NCBI GenBank assembly: GCA_905147135.1
Contig: LR990058.1
Location: 14,793,349-14,857,348, forward strand
Reading direction: 5' to 3'
From: Blastobasis lacticolella
Taxonomy: Eukaryota > Arthropoda > Insecta > Lepidoptera > Blastobasidae
DNA: 64,000 nucleotides
The position numbers and the translations under genes are program-made. The notes under the pieces are model-generated. The model was not told where the DNA came from, did not search any database, and saw only the letters and a list, made by a program, of their open reading frames with translations. Below are positions 11,826-21,974 of the stretch, in pieces. Every line of letters starts with the position of its first letter. Position 1 is the stretch's first letter.

Positions 11826-12065
11826 GGCAGAGTAGAATAGCACCAACCCCTTACATTTTTGGGTGTCGTACAAGGCGAGTAATGGTATCGAGGCAAAAGA
11901 TTTAGAGTCTCCGTAGACTGAATAATGGGCAGCAGCGTTTTTCACTGTTTTATTTATAGCACGGTGATTTCCAACCCGCCTGCAAAGCGTGGGGATTAGG
12001 GCAATAACCTCCCCTTTCGTGGAAGAGGGTCTAAGTCCTGCAGTGGACTGTTATGGGCTGTGATA
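11826..12065 (-). repeat. Dispersed repeat D (cacgaaaggggagg family)
   Basis: Shares blocks such as 'cggcagagtagaatagcacc' and 'ggtctaagtcctgcagtgga' with the copies at 30820-31110 and 39056-39320, which are in the other orientation. Likely a retroelement 3' fragment. Confidence 0.6.
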
Positions 12066-12524
12066 GATAGATTGAATAATTGTGTAACCGGTGAGCTTTT
12101 ATTATGTAAGTCAAATGAGCAAAACTCCATCTCAAAGTTTATTTCCTCTACGATTTTATCAATTGAATCGTGCTGAGAAGATTATAAAAACAATAAATAT
12201 ATATAGGTACCTAAATATCTATTTACGCTCATCATCATCATCAGCGAATTTGATTTCACTCAGCCTCATCGACATTGGTGGAGAGAGGGTATTGCCATAA
12301 TCTTCTCGCTGAGTTTGCGGAAATACTATCAAAGCTAGTCTACTTCTGTGACGTTAGTGTCTTCTACGCCGCCCGTCAATGGAAGGGGTTGGTTCTAAAT
12401 TCCACTCTGACGGTTACCGAGCTGCCTTATTCATACCATCTTAGTACTTACAATGTTATACAGTCCTACAAAAAAAGTAAAAATTAAATGAAATAAAATT
12501 GAAACAAAAAAATAAATATGCTTG

Positions 12525-12830
12525 CTCAATTCACACAGTGCCATCTAACCCCAAAGTAAGTAAAGCTTGTGTTATGGGTGCTAGATAGCATTTTTTTATG
12601 CGGAAAATGCGTTACGCACGTGTCATGAGAGCAGCCAAAGCCTTGTCATCCACGACACTTCCGAAAACCGCCCGCCTTATGCGGCAAGCCCGCCATTCCC
12701 GCCCGCCCCCCTTGCGGGGGACGGATGGGAATAGTCCGGCGCTTCCGGCTATGCAGGCCTGTGAAATGCAGGCGGAAATGCCCCCACATGGGTGCTAGAT
12801 AACTGCCTTATATATTTCAACCCAAAATAT
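12525..12830 (-). repeat. SINE-B 3' half split by a GC-rich insertion
   Basis: The - strand SINE-B tail 'cacacagtgccatctaaccc' and 'aaagcttgtgttatgggtg' is interrupted within 'gtgctagataactg' by the 200-bp insert at 12588-12787. It resumes as 'gggtgctagataactgcctt'. Confidence 0.7.
12588..12787 (-). mobile_element. GC-rich retrotransposed insert with 14-bp target duplication
   Basis: ATGGGTGCTAGATA occurs at 12574-12587 and again at 12788-12801, bracketing the insert. Just inside the left copy is T7, which is a poly(A) tail on the - strand. A long target duplication plus a poly(A) end is the signature of target-primed reverse transcription. The insert is strikingly GC-rich ('cccgcccgccccccttgcgg') compared with its AT-rich surroundings. 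The parent element was not identified. Confidence 0.7.
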
Positions 12831-13060
12831 TTATAGTTTTTGTGGTTAGACATAGATAGAAGTTCTTTTTTACTCTTTTTTGGAGCACCTGTGACTAAAT
12901 CGTTTCATTTATGATTAAAAAATTTGGATTCTAATCAACTTCTAAGTCTGCGAGAGTGAAGTTGCGAGAAAAGGCTAGTGAAACATACAGGTAATAAAAC
13001 TGTTTAGAATATTATTGTTGTTCTTGCCTATAAGGAGCGCACCAGCGCCATCTGCCACTA

Positions 13061-13082
13061 AATCGATTCGATGAAATCGATT
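13061..13082. promoter_or_regulatory. Paired AATCGATT motifs upstream of ORP9 start
   Basis: AATCGATT occurs at 13061-13068 and 13075-13082, about 160-180 bp before the ORP9 start codon. It resembles the ATCGAT core of DREF-type elements in insect housekeeping promoters. No TATA box was seen. Regulatory role is inferred only. Confidence 0.25.
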
Positions 13083-13239
13083 CCACTTCGAATGTCACAC
13101 CATTTTTCTTTGTAGGCAACACCACCAGTCAAATGTCAAACATATGGATTATTTATGGTGGAAGGACTTTGCCGCAGTGCTAAATTTGCCGTTTTTATTT
13201 TTTCATGTATTTTTGATGTAATTTTTGTGTTCACCAACA

Positions 13240-13341
13240 ATGATGGAAGGTTCTCTGAGTAAATGGACGAACGTGATGAAGGGTTGGCAGTACCGTTGGT
13301 TTGTTTTGGACGAGAGTGCAGGTCTGCTGTCGTACTACACG
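13240..13341 (+). CDS. OSBPL9: ORP9/OSBPL9-type oxysterol-binding protein relative, exon 1 (PH domain start)
   Basis: The start is ATG at 13240 (context AACAATG; a second ATG follows at once). It encodes 34 residues beginning [20 protein letters not shown], and ends SYYT before the donor gtaagt at 13342. This is the first strand pair of a pleckstrin-homology domain and closely matches the known N terminus of ORP9 proteins. These carry lipids (PI4P and phosphatidylserine or sterols) between ER and trans-Golgi membranes; the PH domain binds Golgi PI4P. The exon ends in phase 0 and joins exactly, in frame and in domain order, to the exon at 63712-63840. The rest of the gene (FFAT motif, ORD lipid-transfer domain) is beyond the window. 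Confidence 0.92.
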
Positions 13342-14179
13342 GTAAGTGACGTTTCATATTGTTGCTGTTTTGCTTATTTTCTTCTGCGAGTCCTTACTTT
13401 TAGCGATTACCGCTAGTCTTATTTGGTGACGATTGCTTCGGTAATCATGTCTAGGTATTTATGAAGCCCTATAACTAGCTCTTGAATATTTGGCACATTG
13501 TTAAAAATACTTCGCTACTCACGTTTCAGACATATCAACATAGGACTGTAAATAAAATAAAAACTAAATAAAAATACGCACGATAACAAATATTCACCCT
13601 GACAGGGGACTACCATAAGCTCCTCAAAAAAGCCTGTAAAATATAGTATAGTTTCAAGTGTTTTACACTTCTTTGCTATCCAATAAGAATAAGTTTATTT
13701 ACCAATATAAACTAACTAGATTTACCAATCAAATTTTGGTAAATCTAGTAAGAAACAAACAATATGAAGAGAAAATACAATCATCCAGTTTTATATTTCA
13801 GGAACTATTTCTTATAAGTAGTAATATATATAGTAATGGTATATGTTGTACCTACTAATGTTAAGAATAATGTATTTAATCCTAATTAAAATACCTATAT
13901 TGCCTTCCATCAGTTAGTAAAAGTAAACAAATTTTTTTGTGACAACTTTTTAATGAATAGCCACTTAATATATAGCCTTTTTAATACTAGCTAAGCATAC
14001 CTGGATTATCTGGAAACATAAAATAACTTATGTATTTTTCCCTAAATCCTAAACAAAACAAAGTTATTCTATTGAGTAATAACCAAGTCCATAGGCTGCA
14101 GCAACTGCTTACAGTCAGGCAGGCCATACACTTGTTTACCATCTAATTAGTATTTAAAAAAGTTGAATTCATACATACT

Positions 14180-14185
14180 TTTAAT
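14180..14185 (-). promoter_or_regulatory. Candidate ELOVL poly(A) signal (ATTAAA on - strand)
   Basis: The reverse complement reads ATTAAA about 90 nt past the ELOVL stop codon. It is a reasonable but unproven polyadenylation signal. Confidence 0.3.
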
Positions 14186-14273
14186 GATTCTTACTATCTA
14201 GACAATCAAAACATGATAATAATATGCATAATTTTTTTTAACCAAACTTCTCTAAATATACCATGATTACTAT

Positions 14274-14438
14274 TCAGTCTACCCTTTTTCTTGTCACATA
14301 GTTTTTCTTATAGAAGTCGTAAAACATGTAATACACAACAATGACACTCGGGAAGTAAAGAACGGCAACACCCAATGGTGCGGGGCAGCTTGGCAGGAAA
14401 ACTTGTGAGCAGTAGATTAGCAATAAATTGAACTGCAC
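14274..14438 (-). CDS. ELOVL: Very-long-chain fatty acid elongase (ELOVL), last coding exon
   Basis: The acceptor 'tccatttcag' lies just above 14438 on the - strand. The exon is phase 0 and encodes 54 residues to TGA at 14276-14274, starting VQFNLLLIY and ending KKNYVTRKRVD. It holds the last transmembrane segments and the basic cytoplasmic tail of the elongase. The tail is Lys/Arg-rich as in ER-retained ELO proteins, though the canonical KKxx is imperfect (KRVD). It follows directly from 'LTILQI' of the previous exon, reproducing the family's conserved T-x2-Q-x2-QF motif across the junction. Confidence 0.9.
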   Translation of the reverse strand: MQFNLLLIYCSQVFLPSCPAPLGVAVLYFPSVIVVYYMFYDFYKKNYVTRKRVD

Positions 14439-14624
14439 CTGAAATGGAAACTGAGCTATTAAAAGTATGGACTTGTTTCTGATGTTCGGTTTCTGAGTTC
14501 GGTTGTTTGATGAATGGTAGATTAGAATATGTGCAGAAAATAGCAAAACTAAAGTTGTAGGATAGTTACTTTGTGTAGTACATTCTTGATGGAATTCCAT
14601 CACTATCAATACATATTATAAAGT

Positions 14625-14780
14625 TCCCACGCTGCATCTGTCTGTCTGTTCGCAAATACTACTAAATGGATTTTCATTCGGTTTTCACCACAGACAGTAA
14701 TTCAGGACAAAGCTTTAGGTGTATAATTTGTTTGACTTACTACCCATGCGAAGCCGGGGTGGGTCACTAGTTGTATGTTA
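14625..14780 (-). repeat. Dispersed lepidopteran repeat (CTAGTGACCCACC family)
   Basis: Ends 'gcgaagccggggtgggtcac' + 'tagttg'; in reverse this is the widespread 'ctagtgaccc...cggcttcgc' boundary. It includes the 'ctgtctgtctgttcgc' block. A related copy is at 15600-15792. Confidence 0.55.
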
Positions 14781-15086
14781 AATTAAATGACTTTTTACCC
14801 ATGTTCCACTATAAATAAAATAAATCTTAATATATTGTGACCAGTTTTGATTTATGGACCTGATGATGATTCATTAAGTTGATTTTAATTATTGTGGAAC
14901 TTCGCTAAAAAATACTTATTATTTTATCAAAGTTATAGGACCTGTATATTATAGGCCCAATACCAGTGGGTGCCTCTTTTTATCAGGACAGTTTCAGTAA
15001 AAACGTATTAGACAACCAGTAACTTTTGCCCATAATATTTACCATTCATGTTTAAGCCTCATGCACTAAACATACTGAACCAGAGT

Positions 15087-15334
15087 ACACATAACCCCAC
15101 AATATAAATTAAAATTCATCACTAAATTTCCACCTGGTCCGGAATCAAAGTCCATGATCTTTTGCATAGCAGACTGCCATTGTGCTAATCACGTTTTTTA
15201 TGCTACTCAGACACATAACCCCACAATATAAATTAAAATTCATCACTAAATTTCCACCTGGTCCGGAATCAAAGTCCATGATCTTTTGCATAGCAGACTG
15301 CCATTGTGCTAATCACGTTTTTTATGCTACTCAG
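15087..15334. repeat. Perfect 124-bp tandem duplication
   Basis: 15087-15210 and 15211-15334 appear identical base for base (both start acacataaccccac and end tgctactcag). The unit includes a decayed SINE-B-like head ('ccacctggtccggaatcaaa'). It lies in ELOVL intron 4. Complete identity implies a recent event or an assembly artefact. Confidence 0.85.
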
Positions 15335-15599
15335 TGACAAATTAGCACACCTGATGGTAAATGGTAACTGTTGCCCATAACATCTACAACTCATACATTT
15401 AGGATGCTGATAACAAAAATGCAGAACAGCAGTTGTGTTGTCACGCTGGCCACCTTATCCTACAAATCAGAACACAAAAATGCAATTATTTTGGCTGGGC
15501 GGCAGCAGTAGATAAGGCGTGAATCACGTTACGATATGAATCATAAACAATAGATAGATAATAAATATACACAACATAATGTCAGTATATGTACCTATA

Positions 15600-15795
15600 T
15601 CCTTACATCGTATAAAATAAAGTCGCTTTCCACGTCTGTCTATATATCCTCCACCTCCTAAACCACGAATCGGATTTTGATGCGGTACTCACCATCATTC
15701 CAGAGGGCTTATATTATACCTAATACCTGCATATTATAACAGAGAGACTCCGAAAACACCCGTGCGAAGGCGGGGCGAATCGCTAGTTGTCCCAC
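15600..15795 (-). repeat. Dispersed lepidopteran repeat (second copy)
   Basis: Contains 'aaataaagtcgctttccacg', 'ctgtctatatatcc' and ends 'gcgaaggcggggcgaatcgc', matching the family of 14625-14780. Confidence 0.5.
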
Positions 15796-16030
15796 TAGAA
15801 TATTATCATGCGAAACTTGCGTGTGTTTGTTAACTCTACACACCTAAACGAATGAACGGATTTAGATGAAATAGGGTAGGTTGACTAGGGTCTGGAATAA
15901 GTTTACATAATTACCCAGCTTACTTACTTACTGCGCTGGCTCAACGACCCAAAGAGGATCTTAGCATTCGACACCACTAATGTCGATTTACGCCAGTCCC
16001 CTAGATAGTTGATAATGATTGTGAACGTAC

Positions 16031-16173
16031 AATTTGTAGTATGGTCAGCCATTTCTTGTGCTTCTGCAGGTAGCTTTTGACCTTGACACTGCCTTCGGAC
16101 ACGAGTAGGTAGTAGGTGTACATGATGACGTGCACCGCGCAGTTAAGCATCGGCGGGAACGACGTTATGCCAC
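16031..16173 (-). CDS. ELOVL: ELOVL elongase, fourth exon
   Basis: The - strand acceptor is 'aaattccag' just above 16173 and the donor is gtacgt from 16030. The 143 nt complete a Gly codon begun at 42975 and add 47 codons, ending in phase 0 at LTILQI. It encodes GITSFPPMLNCAVHVIMYTY and on to KKWLTILQI. The N-x3-VHVIMYTYY block is one of the hallmark conserved motifs of ELO elongases, in an ER transmembrane helix (residues about 173-180 of the assembled 260). Confidence 0.92.
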
Positions 16174-16239
16174 CTGGAATTTGAAACGTTTGCGTTTAGA
16201 AAAAATTAAAATGTTTAGGAAGGTACCTATTTTATGAAG

Positions 16240-16550
16240 AGCGTCAGCGGCCTAGGGCTAGTAACTCCGACTCGTAAGCGAGATAAAGGGACTGAGTTCA
16301 ATAACTAGTGATGCCACCTACCAATGACTTTTTCTGTGATAGGTATTACATTAAGTTGAACACAAACCGATGCTCTTACGGTAAGGAAACCTTCAAATTC
16401 AGGCGACTGAACGTGTAGTTATGATACAATCTGGTCAGGTTCCCCTGCTATCGCTGTAATGATTTACCTGATCTGCGAAATCCCGGATCACAGTCAAGGT
16501 GAACGCCGGGCCCTCGCCCGCGAGAGCACAACTGAGACATTAACGCCACT
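16240..16550 (+). repeat. SINE-A copy
   Basis: Full-length but diverged: 'agcgtcagcggcctagggct' head, 'atgatacaatctggtcaggt' and 'ctcgcccgcgagagcacaac'. It is directly followed by another copy in the same orientation. Confidence 0.75.
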
Positions 16551-16566
16551 GTTATTTCTTAATAAT

Positions 16567-16810
16567 TAGCGTCGGTGGGCTAATAGCTAGCAGGTCCGGC
16601 TCGCAAGCGGAAGATATTGAGTTCAATCCCCAGTGCCGCAATGTACCAATGTTTTTGTCTGATATATGTAGGTACAATAACTTACTGCTAACAGGGTCAC
16701 GGAGGTCAGTTGGCAGTCACTCTACAGTAATTACTTGTCTGTTCTGCCAAATTCTGTATCATGGTCAAGGCGGACGAGAGCACAACCGATTTGACGCCAA
16801 GATTATTAGT
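16567..16810 (+). repeat. SINE-A copy, second of a tandem pair
   Basis: Head 'gcgtcggtgggctaatagct' through 'tcatggtcaaggcggacgag' and 'gacgccaagattatta'. It has an internal deletion between the head and the 'acagggtcacggaggtcag' block. Confidence 0.75.
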
Positions 16811-17140
16811 TATATTATTATTAAGGAGAGCTATGTCAAAACGCGTTCGTCAAAACAATTTCGGTAGATATAAAAATGTATCTGTAATGTAAACATTTGA
16901 GTGACGTCTTTTGCGCCGCTATACGACGGCACTGTTGTCCAAGAAAACCGTGCATTTGTTCAAGTTGTAAAAAAATGATTTACACCTGTATTCAGAAACG
17001 TTACTATAAGCGCGATTGCACATGGTTGCAACTAAAAATATGTGGCGATCGGCACTATATCATGCGTCCGTCAAAATGAACAAAATTGACCAACCATAGA
17101 CTCGTAAAGTCGTAGAGTCGAAGAGATTGGCGGACCAAAT
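16811..17140. other. No feature recognised
   Basis: Short open frames only, without motif or splice support. Confidence 0.35.
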
Positions 17141-17149
17141 ATCCGAACA

Positions 17150-17265
17150 ACTGGATACATCCGTCAACGTCGCCTTACATCAGGCGTCTGATCGAACCCG
17201 ATGGAGACATGCAATTGACAAACTCCGAAGATGTCACGATCCTCAGCAGTGAGGGAACGACCAAG
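17150..17265 (+). repeat. RTE-type LINE 3' tail fragment
   Basis: + strand translation gives SDRTRWRHAIDKLRR, the end of the reverse-transcriptase ORF in RTE-like LINEs, followed by a stop and an 'aagaagaag' run. Confidence 0.55.
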
Positions 17266-17584
17266 AAGAAGAGTCGTAAAGAACGCTGAGCGTTAACTTA
17301 GCAGATGCGTCATCGGCGCATAAGTTGGTACTTACCACTAGCTCATTTTTTTATTGCCAAGGGAGGCACATGGTCATACGGTCCGCCAAATGGAAAGCGA
17401 CCACCATTGAACAGGACATCCACAACCCAAGGGAAGCGGATACGAAGCTGGGCAAAGCATGCCTTTTGAAGAACCCCAATTTATAGTACAAATGTAGACT
17501 TCGGTCGGGGGCTAGTTAGTATGTTATCTTGCACGTGCGCGATAAAAATGTTCGCGATGATTGGATGTTGGATACCGTACGTTA

Positions 17585-17720
17585 CTTGGATGCCAGATAT
17601 AAATAAATAAATAAATAAATCATTTATTATCAACTGGACGCCACAACACAACATTTATACAAAGAATTACATACATATTTCGACACACAATCATATAACA
17701 AAAAAAAAAAAAAATTACAT
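17585..17720. repeat. (AAAT)n and poly(A) tracts around a LINE-like end
   Basis: (AAAT)n at 17600-17620 and A15 near 17700-17714, typical of retroelement tails. Confidence 0.5.
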
Positions 17721-18350
17721 AATTCTTAAAATAAACAAGTTGGCATTGCCGTGCTGTGGCCCTCCCGGTTGATAAAAGGACCTCACTCAGCATGAGCCGT
17801 GGCCAAAGCCGCGGCGCTGGTCTTCCGCGGGTCCCGCGGAGTGAGGATATCTAGCTGATGATGCAGATTAAAGCTATCTCATCGTCGGAGGGTGCGGGGG
17901 AGGAAAACTGACGAAGTTACAAACTAAACAGTTCGAAACATTCCCCGTTGTATAACCGTTGGAGTTAGACATCACGGCTTAAGGCGATTACCGTATCGCA
18001 TATTATCTAACAGCCAGCGGTCATTGTACCACAATTTCGACTCGAATAAGACGAACGTAGGGTAATAATACGAGTAATAATAGCCCATGACCATATTTAA
18101 TCCAACGGCGCGGCGTCTTTGAAGCGCATTCGTTATAATATTCTAATGCGCCTCAGTTTAGAGTTTATTACGATAAGTAGGGAATGGAAATTATTTTCCA
18201 ACGCGCGATGGCGTGATGGCATTCTGGTGCGACTTCTCTCGTGACGAGTGCGTTCGCTTAATTTGTTTAATGCTGGCTACACTGGACTATCATCACGGAT
18301 AAAAGTGCTAGCATGTAACGTAATTTTGTATAATTACTAGATGTACGTAA
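17721..18350. other. GC-richer unassigned stretch
   Basis: 17735-17900 is GC-rich ('ccgcggcgctggtcttccgc') and may be an old LINE fragment. The remainder shows nothing recognisable. Confidence 0.3.
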
Positions 18351-18740
18351 TGCGCTTATTACATTTGTCTAAATTCAGAAGCAAACAACGCGTGACAGCA
18401 AACCAAAGTGTAAAGTATTGCTTGTAGATTTTGGTCCATTTTTGTATCACTTATATTATGTCACCCGTCGCTCAAAAGGCTTGACACAAAAACTGACTTT
18501 TATTCTATGAGCAATACATAGACTAGAATAGAATCAAAAAGCGGGAGAGTAAACCAAAGTGGAAAGTATTGCACGTAGATTTTGGTCCATTTTTGTATTG
18601 TCACGTGTCGCTCCGCTTTTCAAAAGGCTTGACACAAAAACTGACCTTATTCTATAAGCAATACATTCCACTTTTGTTTACTCTCTCGCTTTTTGCTTCT
18701 GAATTTAGACGACTGAAATTAGCCAAATGTAATAAGCGCA
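18351..18740. mobile_element. Harbinger-like MITE, 390 bp, TAA target duplication
   Basis: The ends TGCGCTTATTACATTTG are inverted at 18351 and 18740, and the inverted similarity runs to about 75 bp ('taaattcagaagcaaa', 'agtattgctt'). TAA flanks both sides, the 3-bp TWA duplication typical of PIF/Harbinger elements. Internally, 'gattttggtccatttttgta' and 'aggcttgacacaaaaactga' occur as two direct copies, so the body was duplicated. There is no transposase ORF. Confidence 0.7.
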
Positions 18741-19202
18741 TAAATTAGTGCGAAGGTCACCGATAGTGTGCATGAGTGTGTCATTTTGCAGCTGTATCGA
18801 TCGTGAAGACATTACTATCGGTCAAATCTACGACTTGATAATGATGAGTAGTGACACTGCGACATTGATGAAAATAGCAAAGGTCCAATGTATATAATAT
18901 ACATATGAAAATAATGAATTGCCTCAACTTAAAATGCCAAGAATACTAGCTTTTCCCCGCGTTTTTACCCGCGCGCAGTTCGGTTCTCTGTAAACATACA
19001 ATTATCCCGTTGGAGCCTATTATTTTTCCGGGATCAAAAGTTTTTCCCCGCGAATAATGCCACTTCCCAATCCCATTAATGAAAGAGTTTTCAAAATCGC
19101 TTCAGTAGTTACAGAGATTACCCCCAACATAAAAACTTATGTACAGACTCCCAAACTTACAAACTTTTCCTATTTTTAATATTTTTTAGGATTAATCTGT
19201 AT

Positions 19203-19345
19203 ATAATCCGGGTCTGGGTGTTCTATGTATAATAAGTATGTATTTAAAAAAGTATTTAAGTAGTATATCAGTTATCTAGCACCCATAGTACAAGCTTTGC
19301 TTAGTTTGGGGCTAGATGGCGCTGTGTGAATTTGTCCACGAATAT
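19203..19345 (+). repeat. SINE-B 3' half
   Basis: 'gggtctgggtgttctatgta' to 'gctagatggcgctgtgtgaa' plus 'ttgtccacg', without the tRNA-like head. Confidence 0.75.
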
Positions 19346-19434
19346 TTATTTATTTAATCTTAACTGTTGTAATAACTTAGCACAACTGATTCCAAAGTAG
19401 GTTCTTGCGCAGAGGGTGTGTGGTTCCAGATAGT

Positions 19435-19610
19435 CATCATCATCATATCAGCCAGAGTCTTCTGGGCTGCTGGGCATAGGCCTCCCCCAGAGATCTCCAC
19501 AAAGGCCGGTCCTGTGCCTTCCGCATCCAACTGGCACCTGCAATCTTTGCCAGGTCGTCGGTCCACCTTGTGGGAGGCCTACCCACAAGGTAGACCTACC
19601 CTACCCACGC
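19435..19610 (-). repeat. RTE-type LINE 3' tail
   Basis: (CAT)n followed by 'gggctgctgggcataggcct' and 'cccccagagatctccacaaa': the standard lepidopteran RTE 3' end read on the opposite strand. Confidence 0.6.
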
Positions 19611-19915
19611 TGTGTCTTCGGGTTCTAGCTAGTAATGTTCTATATTTGTTCAGAAAATAAATAAAAAACAAAGCAGCGACGTTTATCAAAAGGTACTTAA
19701 AGCCATTCAAAACATTTTAAATGTAATAGTATTTATTTACTTTAGATTAGACTTTGCAGCCTAACAGGTCGCGGGTATTTCGCATTTTTCAGATTTTCAG
19801 CGCCATTACCCTGAAAAAGGGACTGTGACTGAATGGGACGGTGCATTAATCAAGTCGAGGACGGGGCGAGGCTTGCGGATTGCGGAGTACTCTAGTATAA
19901 TAATATTATATATTA

Positions 19916-20374
19916 GGTCCTTACCTATGAAATTGAATTGGAAAATGTCGGAAAGTGGAATTTTCATATAAAGAAATTATTATTTTTCTTTAAAATGGCC
20001 AATCCGATTACGATGAAACTTTCTTTGGTATAATCAAGCAGCATTAAGTTACCTAGTGCATATTATTTAATTTTGATAGCTACCCTTTTCATAAAATTAC
20101 ATCGGGCTTAAGAGGCAAAACTGGCGACAAATGGAAAGGGGTATTTTCACACCCTTAGGAAAACCTGATAAAATATTTTTTATTCAATTTTAGGAACATA
20201 CTGGCATCTAAACATACTCTATTTTCGAAATCAAGTATTCATTTTGATATTGCATGTACGATTAAAAATATCAGGCGGGCCATAAGCTTGTTTGACACCA
20301 TAGTGGAATAAATGAAAAAAAAATTGAGAAAATGTGTAATTGCGAAAAAAACGCCACTTTCATATGTAAGGACC
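19916..20374. mobile_element. MITE with GGTCCTTAC inverted ends
   Basis: GGTCCTTACCTATGAAATTG at 19916 is inverted at 20374 as GGTCCTTACATATGAAAGTG (18 of 20). A LINE tail remnant ('caggcgggccataagcttgt') lies inside near 20272. The target duplication is unclear. Confidence 0.5.
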
Positions 20375-20387
20375 CAACAATATGCTT

Positions 20388-20515
20388 GGACAAATTCACA
20401 CAGCGCCACCTAGCCCTAAAGTAAGCAAGGCTTGTTATGTGTGTTATGGGTGTTAGATAACTGATACGCTACTTATATAAGTACTTGCTTTTAATACTTA
20501 TTATACGTAGAAGAT
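20388..20515 (-). repeat. SINE-B 3' half
   Basis: 'cacacagcgccacctagccc', 'gggtgttagataactgatac' and 'ttattatacgtagaa' match the reverse-complement tail of SINE-B. Confidence 0.7.
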
Positions 20516-20519
20516 TGGC

Positions 20520-20925
20520 GAAAGAGGTATATAGTGCGAATCTGGAAAACCGGCCCTTTAGAGGACGACCCAGAAAAACATTCACTGAGGGCCTAGTGTG
20601 AGTTCCGCTTCGATTTTACTTTACTATCGCGTTTGCGTTCACGTGGAAATTAGTATGAAAAAATATATAGCGCCGCCTAGTGGTACGTAAATGAAGCTTT
20701 TTTCTTCATACTAATTTCGACGTAAACGCAAACGCGATAGTTAAGTAAAATCGAAGCGGAACTCACACTAGGCCCTCTGATCAGATTAGTAATGTTCTCA
20801 AAAAAGCTGGGGTCCGAAGTGGTGGTGAAGGAGTGGCAACGCTAGGGAATTGTGTCAGGACAGAGCAAAGTGGCGGTCCATAGTCTCTGCCTACCCCACC
20901 TGTGGGACACAGGCGTGAGCTTAAT
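20520..20925 (+). repeat. RTE-like LINE 3' tail interrupted by a foldback element
   Basis: Reads GRPRKTFT before the insert and continues 'gatcagattagtaatgttct' after it. It ends near 'ctgtgggacacaggcgtgag' and an (ATGT)n tail. An uninterrupted relative exists on the - strand at 56885-57100. Confidence 0.65.
20587..20777. mobile_element. 191-bp foldback MITE inserted in a LINE tail
   Basis: GAGGGCCTAGTGTGAGTTCC at 20587 is inverted at 20777. Near-perfect arms of about 75 bp surround a centre with 'gcgccgcctagtggtacgta'. The empty site seen at 57058 (- strand) shows that only about 1-2 bp was duplicated. Confidence 0.75.
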
Positions 20926-21139
20926 GTATGTATGTATGTACATAGGTGCAACTTCCAAACCCGTAACAGAAATTAAAATTCATAATTTCAGTTCTGCAAG
21001 CCCAACTTTTGCCAGGGCATCCATTGCGGTGATGATGATGACAATGTGATGATGTAGGTTCGTTTCTTTAATGAAAAGCAACCAACGATAGATACGCCTC
21101 TCTTTCCAACAGCTGAGATGGCGGTCAAATCTAGCCCCA

Positions 21140-21200
21140 ATGCAAATTGGGGCTAGATGGCGCTGTTGGTGTGAATTTGTCCAAGCATATTTATTTATTT
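21140..21200 (+). repeat. SINE-B tail fragment
   Basis: 'tggggctagatggcgctgtt' and 'gtgaatttgtccaagcatat' with a (TTTA)n end. Confidence 0.6.
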
Positions 21201-21205
21201 AAAAG

Positions 21206-21586
21206 ATCTAAGCATACATAGATACATAGGAACAGATAGCGGGAAGTGACTTTGTATAATATAAAGAAAAACCAAAACAAACATTCTTTTTAGCCAAAAA
21301 GTGTCAACATTAAACATACTAATTATTAGAAAATGTGCGAGAGTGGGTCTTAAATATGAATTAACCCACTAAACCTTCAAAGAAGTATGCATTAGCTAAT
21401 GATAATGTTCAACCTAAGCTCAAGAGGTCATAATTAATTATTCAAAGAGATGAGTACGCTCTTCGATGACATAAATTCTCGTCAATTTTGACGTCTATTT
21501 CCTAATTAATGTTAAGAAAAGCTTACCTACACCTTATTCAAGATTGGTTGTGATTGTAGCAATAGGTAAAGTGATCCACAGATAGA
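21206..21586. other. Dispersed-repeat remnant then nothing recognisable
   Basis: The start ('atagatacataggaacagat', 'gcgggaagtgactttgtata') belongs to the 'gacggcgggaagcgac' dispersed family. No gene is seen after it. Confidence 0.4.
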
Positions 21587-21614
21587 ATGATGATGATGAT
21601 GATGATGATGATGA
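21587..21614. repeat. (GAT)n microsatellite
   Basis: Nine consecutive GAT/ATG triplets, a common 3' end of lepidopteran RTE elements. Confidence 0.8.
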
Positions 21615-21639
21615 AATAAGCTAAGGAAAGGGAAAATCA

Positions 21640-21937
21640 AGGAGCGTCTGGTTAAGGTATCAGACCCGTAAGCGAGAGGTACCGGGTTCGAATCCCACTG
21701 CGGCAATGTATCAATGACTTATATCTGACTTATACATAGGTACATTACTTGAATGCATTCAGGCGACTGAATGTGTATTCCTGATCCAATCTAGTCTTGA
21801 TCCTATTAGGTCACGCGGGTCAGATGGCAGTAGCTCCACTGTAATTACCTGATTTGCTAAATCTTGGATCATGGTCAAGGCGGATCCCAGGCCGTCGTGC
21901 GCGAGAGCACAAGCGGGCCATTAACGCCGATGCTTAT
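21640..21937 (+). repeat. SINE-A copy
   Basis: Head 'gcgtctggttaaggtatcag', B-box 'gggttcgaatcccac', body 'tgatccaatctagtcttgat' and end 'cgcgagagcacaagcgggcc'. Confidence 0.8.
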
Positions 21938-21974
21938 TTTTTTTAGGTCGAAACAAATTGCTGTAAATAACATA

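Noticed and set aside
15087..15334. CRISPR-like or other spaced repeat array
   Set aside because: Only two directly abutting copies with no spacers, in a eukaryotic intron.
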